A stretch of DNA of 64,000 nt, taken from the NCBI GenBank assembly GCA_041389525.1, contig JAWKRR010000040.1, positions 7,011 to 71,010 of the forward strand, read 5' to 3'. This document shows positions 20,458 to 31,886 of the stretch, in pieces. A program made the position numbers and the translations under genes. Within the stretch, counting starts at the first letter, position 1, and every line of letters starts with the position of its first letter. The DNA comes from JACKFB01 sp041389525 (lineage in GTDB: Bacteria > Myxococcota_A > UBA9042 > PHBI01 > JACKFB01). The notes below the pieces were generated by a model that did not search any database, was not told the origin of the DNA, and saw only the letters and a program-made list of their open reading frames with translations.

Positions 20458-20511
20458 GTGTTCAGTGTTGCCGCAGCACTGAACACTTGTCAAGCAGATG
20501 AATCTGTTCAG
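20458..20511 (-). promoter_or_regulatory. recA promoter with GTTCAG palindromes, possible LexA operator
   Basis: Plus-strand GTGTTCAGTG (20458-20467) and CACTGAACAC (20477-20486) form a perfect 10-bp inverted repeat with a 9-nt spacer; a third GTTCAG lies at 20506-20511. On the minus strand a perfect -35 TTGACA (20493-20488) overlaps the second arm, with a weak -10 (CAACAC) 17 nt on. The GTTCAG core matches the conserved half of the LexA box described for myxobacteria. Confidence 0.55.
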
Positions 20512-21755
20512 TTCGACCCGCCGAGCAGCGCGCGCCGAGCGAGGTCCAAAGCCGCGTAGGCGCTGACAATGCGGTTGCGCTCGCGCTCGAAGGGCAGGTT
20601 GAGCAGGCGGTGCGTCGTGCCCTCCGCGGTCGCGAGCGCGAGGTGCACCGTGCCGACGGGCTTGTCCGCGGTGCCTCCGCCCGGCCCCGCGATGCCGGTG
20701 ATCGCCACGCCCAGCGTGCTGCCAGCCGTCTCGCGGATGCCTTCGGCCATGGCCTGCGCGCAGGCCTCGCTGACCGCGCCGTGCTCAGCCAGCAGCGCCT
20801 CGCTCACGCCCAACCGCCGCGTCTTGGCCTCGTTCGAGTAGGTCACCGCGCTCTCGATTAGCACCTGCGACGCCCCGGCGACCTCGGTCAGCATCGTCGT
20901 CGCCAGCCCGCCCGTGCAGCTCTCGGCGAGCGCGATGGTGGCGCCTCGCGCGGCCAGCGCAGCCACGACCGCCCCCGCCAAGCTGCCCTCCCCCGCCTCG
21001 CTGAACACGATCCCGCCGAGCAGCCCGCGCGCCGCGTCCGCCAGCGCGCCAAGTCGCCCAGCCCGCGCCCCGGCGTCCGCGTCCTCAAGGTGCAGCGTCA
21101 CCTGAATCGTCGGAAAATGTGCCCGATACGCCACGCGCAGCCCGGGACTACGCGGCAGCCCGTCCAGCAGCGTCGCCACCTGCGACTCGGTCTTGCCGAA
21201 GGTCTTGAACGTGTGGCTCTGGCGCGGACCTGCCGGCACCCGCTCACTCAGCCACGGCAGCAGGTGGTCGGCGGCCAGGGCGTCGACCTCCCGCGGCACC
21301 CCAGGGAAGAAGAAGAACGTGGTGCCGCCTACCAGAAAGCGGACCCCCGGCGCGGTCCCCGCGCGATTGTGCAGCGCGTCGGCCCCCTCGGGCACCCAGG
21401 CCTGGCGGCGGTTGTTGGGCGTCATCGGGTAGCCGCGCTCAGCGAAGCGCTGGGTGATCAGCGCCAGGGTCGGCGCGTCTTCCCTCAAGGGCACGCCCGC
21501 GAAGGCCGCCGCGGCCTCCATGGTCACGTCGTCCTCGGTGGGGCCGAGCCCGCCGGTCACTAGAACCAAGCCAGCCCGAGATCCCGCCAGCTCCAGCGCC
21601 TCGGCGATCTCGCTGACCTCATCGCGCACGGTCTGGCCGGAGCGAAATCCCAGCCCGAGGGACCGCAGCATCGCGCCGAGGCGCGCCGTGTTCGTGTCGG
21701 CGAGGTCACCGTTCAGCAGCTCATCGCCGATCGTGATGATCTCTGCGTGGATCAA
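20508..21755 (-). CDS. cinA: CinA-like protein with nicotinamide-nucleotide amidase domain
   Basis: CinA-type proteins combine an N-terminal MoaB/MogA-like (COG1058, ADP-ribose pyrophosphatase) domain and a C-terminal PncC domain that deamidates NMN in pyridine-nucleotide recycling. Residues 1-170 show MIHAEIITIGDELLNG and VTGGLGPTEDDVT; the C-terminal 160 residues show TIALAESCTGGLATTMLTE and the GIAGPGGGTADKPVGTVHLA signature. Length 415 is typical. It starts with TTG at 21755, which overlaps the TGA of the upstream gene (TTGA), so the two are coupled. It precedes recA, a widely conserved order. Confidence 0.94.
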   Translation of the reverse strand: MIHAEIITIGDELLNGDLADTNTARLGAMLRSLGLGFRSGQTVRDEVSEIAEALELAGSRAGLVLVTGGLGPTEDDVTMEAAAAFAGVPLREDAPTLALITQRFAERGYPMTPNNRRQAWVPEGADALHNRAGTAPGVRFLVGGTTFFFFPGVPREVDALAADHLLPWLSERVPAGPRQSHTFKTFGKTESQVATLLDGLPRSPGLRVAYRAHFPTIQVTLHLEDADAGARAGRLGALADAARGLLGGIVFSEAGEGSLAGAVVAALAARGATIALAESCTGGLATTMLTEVAGASQVLIESAVTYSNEAKTRRLGVSEALLAEHGAVSEACAQAMAEGIRETAGSTLGVAITGIAGPGGGTADKPVGTVHLALATAEGTTHRLLNLPFERERNRIVSAYAALDLARRALLGGSN

Positions 21756-22300
21756 GGGGTGGCAGCGCGCTTTGTGCTCGCGGCGACCTGCTCGACCAGC
21801 CCGGCCGCGTCGGCGTCGCCCTTGGGCCCGACCGCGGTCACGGTGACCATCACGCCCTGCGCGACCAGCGCGACCATCTCCACGCCGACCTCGCGGTCAT
21901 TGGCGGTCAGGGTCCCGCTGAGGCGGCGACCCTTGAAGCCGGCCGCGTTGCTCCAATCCGCGCCCAGGGCGAGGGAGAGCTGGCTGCCGGTCTCCTTGGA
22001 GGCGCTGATGATGTTGTCGCGGATCCGCTCCCACGCGATGTTCTCGGCGCTGGCGGGGCCCTCCTCGATGGCGACGACCAGCAGCGCGAAGGGGATCGCC
22101 TTCTGGGGGTCAGGCGCTCGCTCGAGGACGACCACGGCGGAGTCGCTGCGGGTGGACTCCCACGACGGCGTGCTGACCGCGACGCCGCCGAGCGCCTCCA
22201 GCTTGACCGATTTGTCCAGCGCCGGGACAGCCGCCAGCGCGCCGAGAGGCATCAGCGTGATCAGGAGGAGCGCGGCGAGTCGGGTGCGTGTGTGCTTCAT
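21752..22300 (-). CDS. exported hypothetical protein
   Basis: A 182-residue protein with a clear signal peptide (MKHTRTRLAALLLITLMPL..ALA). The mature chain has no Cys and alternates short strands and a helix (SASKETGSQLSLALG). This layout resembles small periplasmic proteins measuring a beta-rich load such as the DUF1795/PsbP-like fold, but I cannot assign it. It is overlapped by cinA (TTGA), so the two are translationally coupled, although a functional link to a cytoplasmic amidase is not evident. I chose ATG 22300 over a longer open frame because the signal sequence starts there. Confidence 0.6.
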   Translation of the reverse strand: MKHTRTRLAALLLITLMPLGALAAVPALDKSVKLEALGGVAVSTPSWESTRSDSAVVVLERAPDPQKAIPFALLVVAIEEGPASAENIAWERIRDNIISASKETGSQLSLALGADWSNAAGFKGRRLSGTLTANDREVGVEMVALVAQGVMVTVTAVGPKGDADAAGLVEQVAASTKRAATP

Positions 22301-22352
22301 CGGGGCCTCATCACTTGAGAGGTTCGGGTATCCCACGGGGGGCGTGCGGCGA

Positions 22353-23732
22353 TCAACCCTGCGCTCGGCCGGCGAGGAGCGAGGCGTACAGCGCCAAATA
22401 GCGCGCGGCAGGGGTGGCCCAGTCCACCGGGCGGACGCGGGCGCGGGCGCGGGCGGCGGCGACGGCGGCGGGGTCCTCGAAGAAGCGGAGGGCGCGCTCG
22501 AGGGTGCTGCGCAAGGCGTCGACCGAGGCGTCCTCGAACACGAAGCCCACGCCGCCCTCGGCGACGTCATCGACCGTGTCGCGCAGGCCGCCCGTCGCCC
22601 GGACGAGCGGCAGCGCCCCGACGCGCATGGCGTGGAGCTGGGTCATGCCGCAGGGCTCGAAGCGGCTGGGGACGCAGACGACGTCGGCGCCGGCGAAGAC
22701 GCGGCTGGCGAGGGCTACGTCGAAGCCGTGGACGAACGCGAAGCGCCCGGGGTGGGCGGCGGCGAGGGCTGAGAAGGCGTCGACCAGCGAGGCGTCGCCT
22801 GTGCCTACGACGAGCGCGGTGGCGCCCTGGGCCAGCGCGGCCGGGATCGCGGCGGCGAAGAGGTCGAGGCCTTTCTGGTCGGTCAGCCGTGACACCACCG
22901 CGAAGAGGGGGCCGCGGGCGGGGTCGAGGCCCAGCTCGGCCGCCAGCGCCGCACGACGCACGACGCGGGCCTCTTCGCTGGGGGGCTCGCCCTCGGTCTC
23001 GACGCCGTTGACGATGCCGGTGAGGTCCGCCGCGCGCCACCGCAGCAGCGCGGCCAGGCCAAAACCGTGAGCATCTTCCTGGATCTCGCGGGCGTAGCTG
23101 GGGCTGACCGTCGTGACCGCGTCGGCGTGTTGAATCCCGGCCTTCAGCGGGTTGACCGCGCCCCAGTGCAGCACGCCATCCACCGACGCCAGCGAGTTCG
23201 GCAGGCCGGTCAGGTGGAAGCCGGCCTCGGGGAACGCGCCCTGATAGGCGAGGTTGTGGATGGTCATGACCACGCGCGGGCGGGCCGGGCCCTGTTCCAG
23301 CACCAGCGGCGCCACCAGGCCGGCGTGCCAGTCGTGGATGTGGACGAGGTCGGGCGGGTCGCTGGCCAAGAGCGCGGCGACGGCGCGGGCGAAGGCGCAG
23401 AAGCGAATCGGGTTGTCGGGGTAGGCTCCGCCCGGCGGGCCGTAGAGGTGCGGGCGGTCAAACCAGGCCGGCTCCGACAGCAAGGTGACGGGGACCCCGC
23501 CGAGGCTGCCCTCGTGCCGCGAGAAGGCCGCGTCGCCGAAGGGCATCGACACCAGCGGCCCGGCCTCGGGGGCCGCTCCCAACGCGTTCAGCGCCTGCCG
23601 GTATCCCGGGACGATGACGCGCACGTTCGCACCCAGCGCGGCCTGCGCCCGTGGCAGGCCCGCGAGCACCTCACCCAGCCCACCGCTGTGCGCCAGGCCG
23701 GCCAGCTCGCCCGCGACGTGTACGACCCTCAC
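22353..23732 (-). CDS. glgA: glycogen synthase GlgA, divergent
   Basis: GlgA adds glucose from ADP-glucose to glycogen. The GT5 fold is clear: HVAGELAGLAHSGGLGEV at the N-terminus, HDWHAGL, TIHNLAYQG, VSPSYAREIQ, AVVSRLTDQKGLDL and PSRFEPCGMTQLHAMRVGALPLVRATGGL. Two oddities: the Lys of the KTGGL substrate motif (K15 in E. coli) is His15 here, and the NGID/WNP region is about 15 residues shorter, which explains the length of 459. Start GTG 23732. It lies 13 nt behind glgC, so the two form an operon for glycogen synthesis. Its donor specificity could be altered. Confidence 0.88.
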   Translation of the reverse strand: MRVVHVAGELAGLAHSGGLGEVLAGLPRAQAALGANVRVIVPGYRQALNALGAAPEAGPLVSMPFGDAAFSRHEGSLGGVPVTLLSEPAWFDRPHLYGPPGGAYPDNPIRFCAFARAVAALLASDPPDLVHIHDWHAGLVAPLVLEQGPARPRVVMTIHNLAYQGAFPEAGFHLTGLPNSLASVDGVLHWGAVNPLKAGIQHADAVTTVSPSYAREIQEDAHGFGLAALLRWRAADLTGIVNGVETEGEPPSEEARVVRRAALAAELGLDPARGPLFAVVSRLTDQKGLDLFAAAIPAALAQGATALVVGTGDASLVDAFSALAAAHPGRFAFVHGFDVALASRVFAGADVVCVPSRFEPCGMTQLHAMRVGALPLVRATGGLRDTVDDVAEGGVGFVFEDASVDALRSTLERALRFFEDPAAVAAARARARVRPVDWATPAARYLALYASLLAGRAQG

Positions 23733-23745
23733 GGCGTCCTCGCGC

Positions 23746-25017
23746 TCAGAACGTGTACCCGTCCGGCACGGTGGCCAGGCGCTTCACCACGATGATGCCG
23801 TCGCGGACCGTGATCACGCCGTCTTCGTACTCCGACAGCCCGCCCTCGTTGATGAGGCGCACGTTCGCGCCGACCCGAGCGTCGCGGTCGATGATGACGT
23901 TGCGGAGCTCGCTGTCGTGGCCAACGCCCAGCGGCACGTGGCCCGCGCGCACCTGGTCCTGGATGTCGTAGGTGCCGGCGCCGTTCATCACGACCCGCTC
24001 CAGATGCGCGCCCGGGGCGATGATGCTGCGGATCCCCACCACGGACTGCCGGACGATGGCGCCGTCGCCCACGATGGATCCGTCCGACAGCATCGCGCGA
24101 TCGATGTGCGCGGCGCCGATCTTCGCCGGCGGCAGAAAGCGCGCGCGCGAGTAAAAAGGCCGCCGCTCATCGAAGAGGTTGAAGGCCGGCACCGGGTCGG
24201 TGAGGTCCAGGTTGACGCGGTGGTAGCTCTCGATGGTGCCCACGTCCTCCCAATAGCCGGAGAACGGGTGGCAGCGCAGACGCCGCGTGCCGATGCAGCT
24301 CGGCAGGATGTGCTTTCCGAAGTCGTCGCGCGAGTCGGCGGCGAGCAGCTCGGCCAGGACGGTCGCCTTGAAGACGTAGATGCCCATGGACGCGAGGTGC
24401 GTCAGCGGGCCGTGGGCGTCGGGGACCACGAAGCGGTCGAGGACCTCGGCGTCCTGGGGCTTCTCGGCGAACTCGGTGATCCAGCAGTCGCCGTCGACGC
24501 GCATGACGCCGAAGCGCGTGGCGCTGTCCCGGTCCACGCGGGTCGCGGCGATGGTCACGTCGGCGCCGGCCTGGCGGTGGCCTGTCACCAGCTCGCGCAG
24601 ATCCATCGCGTAGACCTGATCGCCCGACAGGATCAGGATGTCGTCGTCATCGTTGGCCTCAAACCGGTGCAGCATCTTGCGCACCGCGTCCGCCGTCCCC
24701 TGGTACCAATCGCTCGCCGAGTCCGCCTCGCCCGAGTCGCTGTGGTCGGTCAGCTCGGCGGCGAGCACGTTCACGTAGCCGCGCGAGAAGTGGTCGAAGC
24801 GGTACGTGTTGGAGACGTGGCGGTGCAGCGACGCCGACTGGTACTGCGTCAGCACGTTGATCCGCACGATGCCGCCGTGAAGGCAGTTCGAGATCGGGAT
24901 GTCGACCAGCCGGTACTTGCCCGCGAAGGGCACGGCCGGCTTCGCGCGCTCGGTGGTGAGCGGCTTCAGACGGGCTCCCTGGCCGCCCCCCAAGATGACT
25001 GCGATGACTCGGTTCAT
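23746..25017 (-). CDS. glgC: glucose-1-phosphate adenylyltransferase GlgC
   Basis: GlgC makes ADP-glucose from ATP and glucose-1-phosphate, the committed step of glycogen synthesis. The 423 residues carry the nucleotidyltransferase signature LGGGQGARLKPLTTERAKPAV, the allosteric/substrate segment AGKYRLVDIPISNC, YQGTADAV, the GDQVY motif with the metal-binding Asp, and FAEKP; the C-terminal third is a left-handed beta-helix with IGAAHIDRAMLSDGSIVGDGA repeats. All key residues appear intact. It is the first gene of the glgC-glgA pair. Confidence 0.96.
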   Translation of the reverse strand: MNRVIAVILGGGQGARLKPLTTERAKPAVPFAGKYRLVDIPISNCLHGGIVRINVLTQYQSASLHRHVSNTYRFDHFSRGYVNVLAAELTDHSDSGEADSASDWYQGTADAVRKMLHRFEANDDDDILILSGDQVYAMDLRELVTGHRQAGADVTIAATRVDRDSATRFGVMRVDGDCWITEFAEKPQDAEVLDRFVVPDAHGPLTHLASMGIYVFKATVLAELLAADSRDDFGKHILPSCIGTRRLRCHPFSGYWEDVGTIESYHRVNLDLTDPVPAFNLFDERRPFYSRARFLPPAKIGAAHIDRAMLSDGSIVGDGAIVRQSVVGIRSIIAPGAHLERVVMNGAGTYDIQDQVRAGHVPLGVGHDSELRNVIIDRDARVGANVRLINEGGLSEYEDGVITVRDGIIVVKRLATVPDGYTF

Positions 25018-25059
25018 GGGGTCTTGTCCGTGAGTCGCCGCGGGTGCCGGCGCTGGGGT

Positions 25060-25869
25060 TCAGCTGTTTCCGGTCGACAAGGACTCGAGGATCGCGAGCA
25101 GCTCGGCCTCAGGGTCGCTCAGCTCCGCCGGCTCCGAGTCCGAGAACTCCGGGTTCGCGTTCCATCCCAGGTACACGCCCTTCGCTTTCTCGGACTTGGA
25201 CTCGAGGATCCAGGACACCCGGTTGATCAGATCGACCTGCAGCGGCACGACCTGCACGCCCGTGACGATCAGCTCGGGGCGCTCGCCGGTGATGACGGCG
25301 TCCTCGAGCTCCAGCTTGCCGTAGAGCTTCACGAGGGCCTCCGCCCCCTTCTGGCTCGACGTGCGGACGCGGTGCTCGAGGCGGTGCATCAGGCTCGGGT
25401 CGGCGTCGGCGTTCAGCAGGGCCTGAATCGCGCGCCGGTCCTCGATCTGTCGCCACTCGCGGGGCGCCGGGAGCAAGCTCGCGTAGGCCTCCCACTTCCG
25501 GTCCTCGCGGGTCACGAACAGGGTCTCCAGGCCGACGGAGGCGCGAATGCGATCCTCGACCCCGCGCGGCCGCACCGGTAGGTAGAAGAGCAGGTCGCGG
25601 TTGGTCCCGCCGGTCCGCCGGCCCACGTACTGGCCGTCCCGTCCACGCACGATCTCGCGCACGCGGTTCTCGACGTGGTTGAGGCGAATCCCCTCCTCCT
25701 CCGTCGGCAGACCATCCTCGTTCTTGGTGGCCATCGGGATGCGCACCCCGAGGTACCAGGGCTGGTCCTTCATCGGGAAATGCTCGGTGTGGCCGAGATC
25801 CAGGACGATGTCGAACGGCACGTCTTCTTCGACGCGCCGCCACATCTCAAACATCGGGGCGTAGGACAT
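25060..25869 (-). CDS. DUF695-like plus RraB-like two-domain protein
   Basis: A 269-residue cytoplasmic protein. Residues about 10-125 resemble DUF695 (VDLGHTEHFPMKDQPWYLGVRI, EDGLPTEEEGIRLNHVE, RTGGTNRDLLFYLPV). Residues about 125-190 resemble RraB, regulator of RNase E (LFVTREDRKWEAYASLLP, QIEDRRAIQALLNADAD). The last 80 residues (LYGKLELEDAVI) are not assigned and end in an acidic tail. Fusions of these two families occur elsewhere. I chose ATG 25869 because GAGGAGG stands 8 nt upstream; the frame is open further. Whether it controls an RNase is inference. It is followed by glgC after 42 nt. Confidence 0.6.
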   Translation of the reverse strand: MSYAPMFEMWRRVEEDVPFDIVLDLGHTEHFPMKDQPWYLGVRIPMATKNEDGLPTEEEGIRLNHVENRVREIVRGRDGQYVGRRTGGTNRDLLFYLPVRPRGVEDRIRASVGLETLFVTREDRKWEAYASLLPAPREWRQIEDRRAIQALLNADADPSLMHRLEHRVRTSSQKGAEALVKLYGKLELEDAVITGERPELIVTGVQVVPLQVDLINRVSWILESKSEKAKGVYLGWNANPEFSDSEPAELSDPEAELLAILESLSTGNS

Positions 25870-25987
25870 GCGGGTCGCCTCCTCGGCGCGCACGATTACC
25901 AGAGCAGGTGTGGCTATTCCACCATGAAGGTGCACGGCGCACTAGAGCCTGTGCAGCGCGCAGCCTTCACGGTTGGAGCGCGCGCCG

Positions 25988-27406
25988 CTACTGGTGGATG
26001 GAGCGGCGATCGACGTCCATGGCCGCTTCGCGCACGATCTCGGACAGGGTGGGGTGGGCGTGCACGGTGCGCGCCAGGTCTTCGGCGCTCGCGCCCATCT
26101 CGATCGCGAGCGCGATCTCGGCGATCAGGTCGCCGGCGTGGACGCCCAGGATGTGCGCGCCCAAAATCCGGTCGGTCTCGGCGTGCGCGAGGATCTTCAC
26201 GACCCCGGTCCGCTCGCCCAAGCCCATGGCGCGCCCGTTGTGGTTGTACTTGTAGCGGCCGCGATTGTACGGCACGCCCGCCTCGTCAAGCTGCTCCTGG
26301 GTGCGGCCGACGCTGGCGATCTCGGGGTGCGTGTAGATGATCCCGGGGATCGCGTCGTAGGTGACGTGCCCCTGGCCGCCGGCGAGCAGCTCGGCCACCG
26401 CCAGCCCCTCGTCGGACGCCTTGTGCGCCAGCATGGGCCCCGCGATCACGTCGCCGATGGCGAAGACCCCGGGCAGGCTGCTCTGGTAGTCCGCGCCGAC
26501 CTTCACGCGCCCGCGCTCGTCCCGCTCGATGCCGGCCTCGTCGCAGCCGAGCCCGTCGGTGAAGGCGCGCCGCCCGATAGCGACCAGGACCCGGTCGCAG
26601 TCCACGGTCTTCTCAGCCCCCCCAGCCTTCTCTTTGTACCCGACGCTGACTCGCTTTTTCGCGATCTTCGCCGTGTGCACGGCCGCGCCGGTGACGAACT
26701 CGATGCCCTGCTCCGTGAAGACCTTGCGGGCCATCTTCGCGAGCTCGAGGTCGGTCCCGGGCAGGATCTCGTCGAGGTACTCCAGCACCGTGACCTTGCT
26801 GCCCAGACGCCGCCAGACCGAGCCCAGCTCCAGGCCGATCACGCCCGCGCCGACCACGACGAGGTGCTCGGGCACCGCGTCGAAGCACAGCGCCTCCGTC
26901 GAGGACACGATGTGCTTTCCGTCGAAGTCCACGCCCCGAAGCGGCGCCGGCTCCGAGCCCGTGGCGATCACGATCGCGTCGGTCTTCAGCTCGCGCTCGC
27001 CGCCTTCGCCGGTGACCACCACCGTCTCGGCGTCTTTGACTCGCCCGTGGCCGCGCACGTCGGCGATGCGGTTCTTCTTGAAGAGCATCGGGATGCCGCC
27101 GACCAGCTCGTCGACGATGCCGCGCTTTCGCTCCATCATCCGCCCGAGATCCAGCTTCACCTTGCCGACTTCCACGCCGTGGGCGGCGAAATCGTGCTGG
27201 ACCGCCGCGTAGCGCTCCGAGGACTCAAGCAGCGCCTTCGACGGGATGCAGCCCACGTTCAGGCAGGTGCCGCCTAGGGTCTTGTCCTTCTCGACGCAGG
27301 CGACCTTGAGCCCAAGCTGGGCCGCGCGGATGGCGCAGACGTAGCCTGCAGGCCCAGAGCCGATGATGACGAGGTCGTAGCGCACGTTCTCTTTGTCTTT
27401 GGACAT
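25988..27406 (-). CDS. lpdA: dihydrolipoyl dehydrogenase (E3)
   Basis: E3 reoxidises dihydrolipoamide on E2 with FAD and NAD+. The 472-residue protein has the FAD-binding GSGPAGYVCAIRAAQLG, the redox disulfide GGTCLNVGCIPSK, the NAD-binding VVGAGVIGLELGSVWRRLG, GRRAFTDGLGCDEAGI, FAIGDV, and the C-terminal dimer-interface HAHPTLSE with the catalytic His-Glu pair. It lies 31 nt behind odhB and so serves 2-oxoglutarate dehydrogenase; it may also serve the fused E1 complex elsewhere in the window. Confidence 0.97.
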   Translation of the reverse strand: MSKDKENVRYDLVIIGSGPAGYVCAIRAAQLGLKVACVEKDKTLGGTCLNVGCIPSKALLESSERYAAVQHDFAAHGVEVGKVKLDLGRMMERKRGIVDELVGGIPMLFKKNRIADVRGHGRVKDAETVVVTGEGGERELKTDAIVIATGSEPAPLRGVDFDGKHIVSSTEALCFDAVPEHLVVVGAGVIGLELGSVWRRLGSKVTVLEYLDEILPGTDLELAKMARKVFTEQGIEFVTGAAVHTAKIAKKRVSVGYKEKAGGAEKTVDCDRVLVAIGRRAFTDGLGCDEAGIERDERGRVKVGADYQSSLPGVFAIGDVIAGPMLAHKASDEGLAVAELLAGGQGHVTYDAIPGIIYTHPEIASVGRTQEQLDEAGVPYNRGRYKYNHNGRAMGLGERTGVVKILAHAETDRILGAHILGVHAGDLIAEIALAIEMGASAEDLARTVHAHPTLSEIVREAAMDVDRRSIHQ

Positions 27407-27437
27407 CTCAGCTTCCCTTCGTGTGGAGACCGGCTCG

Positions 27438-28717
27438 TCAGACGCCCAGCAGCAGCCGCTCGGGGTCCTCGACCAGCTCCTTGATGCGCACCAGGAAGCC
27501 CACGGCCTCGCGACCGTCGATGATCCGGTGATCGTAGGTGAGCGCGGTGTACATCATCGGGCGGATGACGACCTGGCCGTTGAGGGCGATGGGGCGCTCC
27601 TCGATCTTGTGCAGGCCCAGGATCGCCGACTGCGGCGGGTTCACGATGGGCGTCGACAGCAGCGAGCCGTACACGCCACCGTTCGAGATCGTGAAGGTGC
27701 CGCCCTGCAGGTCCTCGATGGCCAGCTTGTTGTCGCGCGCCCGCTCGGCCAGGTCGGCCAGCGCTTTTTCGAACTCGGCGAAGCCCAGGCGATCCGCGTC
27801 GCGCACCACCGGCACGACCAGCCCGCGCCCGCCGCCGACGGCCACGCCGATGTCGTAGTAGTTCTTGTAGACGATGGTGTCGCCGCGAACCTCGGCGTTC
27901 ACCGCCGGGAAGGCCTCCAGGGCCTCGACCACCGCCTTCGCGAAGAAGGACGTGAACCCCAGCTTGATGCCGTGCTTGGCGACGAAGCCGTCCTGGTAGC
28001 GCTTGCGCAGCGCCATGACGGCCGTCATGTCCACCTCGTTGAAGGTGGTCAGCAGCGCCGCGTTTTGCTGGGCGCTGACGAGGTTCTCGGCGATCCGCGA
28101 GCGGAGGCGCGACATCGGGACCACGCGCTCGCGCTCGCCGGCCGGCGCGCTGGACCGAGCGCTGGGGGCCGCCTTCGCTGCAGCGGGAGCCGCCGCGGTC
28201 TTCGGAGCCGCGCCCGACTTCGCGTCCGCCACCGCGCGCAGCACGTCTTCCTTGAGGATGCGGCCGTCCTTGCCGGAGCCCGCGATGGCCGCGGCGTCCA
28301 GCCCACTCTCGGCCAGCAGCTTGCGCACCGCGGGCATCATCGCCGGCTCGCTGCCCGCCGGGACCTTCGCCGCCGCGTCGGACGGCGCGGTCAGGCCAGC
28401 GCTCTTTTCGGCAGGTGCGGCCTCGGTCTTCGCAGGTGTCGCCGCCGCTGCCGCGCCCGCCCCAGCCGCCGGCTTGCTCGCCGACGCGTCGATGCGCGCG
28501 ATGATCGCGCCGACAGCGACCTCAGAACCCTGCGCCTCGACAAGCTCTGCGACGACGCCGGCCGACGGCGAGGGCACGTTCATCGTGACCTTGTCCGTCT
28601 CCAGCGCCACGAGATCCTGGTCCGCCTCGACGTAGTCCCCAGGCTTCACAAGCCACTCGAGCACGATGGCCTCGGTGATCGACTCGCCGAGGCTAGGCAC
28701 CTTCACATCAACCGCCA

Positions 28718-28718
<1 letters not shown>
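27438..28718 (-). CDS. odhB: dihydrolipoamide succinyltransferase (E2 of 2-oxoglutarate dehydrogenase)
   Basis: E2 transfers succinyl to CoA. Domains in order: one lipoyl domain (residues 1-77, lipoylated Lys in LETDKVTMNVPSP), an Ala/Pro-rich linker, the E1/E3-binding domain (about 125-165, MMPAVRKLLAESGLDAAAI), a second linker, and the catalytic domain ending in TYDHRIIDGREAV with the HxxxDG active site. The length of 426 is usual. Its ATG overlaps the TAA of odhA (TAATG), indicating translational coupling; lpdA follows. Confidence 0.97.
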
Positions 28719-31555
<2,837 letters not shown>

Positions 31556-31877
31556 CCGGGTCCTCGGCTCCTGGTTCGCGTGGCCGGCGTGTGGCTCGCA
31601 GGAACGCGCTGCCCGCGTCAAACCGTTATCGACGTCCTCCGGCCGGCCCCACCCCGGGTCCGCCTCCGCAAGACGCCCTAGTCGGCCCCGGTCGGAGCGG
31701 CGCACACGATACGTCGCACCGCACAGAGCGGCAAGCAGAGCCCGAAGCCCTGAGGCGGTTTCACCCGCGTCACCGGGGCGCGACGGGCGCGGGGCGGGGG
31801 CGGTCGGCGAGTGGCGCGGAGCGCAGGTCACGCGAGTTGCACGGGAGACGTGGCAAGGAGTCTGAGCCTCCGCTAAG
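31556..31877. other. 322-nt divergent intergenic region
   Basis: Lies between odhA (minus) and the calcium-repeat lipoprotein gene (plus). It must carry the odh operon promoter. I see a TAAGAT at 31874-31879 just ahead of the lipoprotein ATG 31887 but no matching -35, and no convincing promoter for odhA. No RNA gene or repeat recognised. Confidence 0.4.
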
Positions 31878-31886
31878 ATGCCCCCC

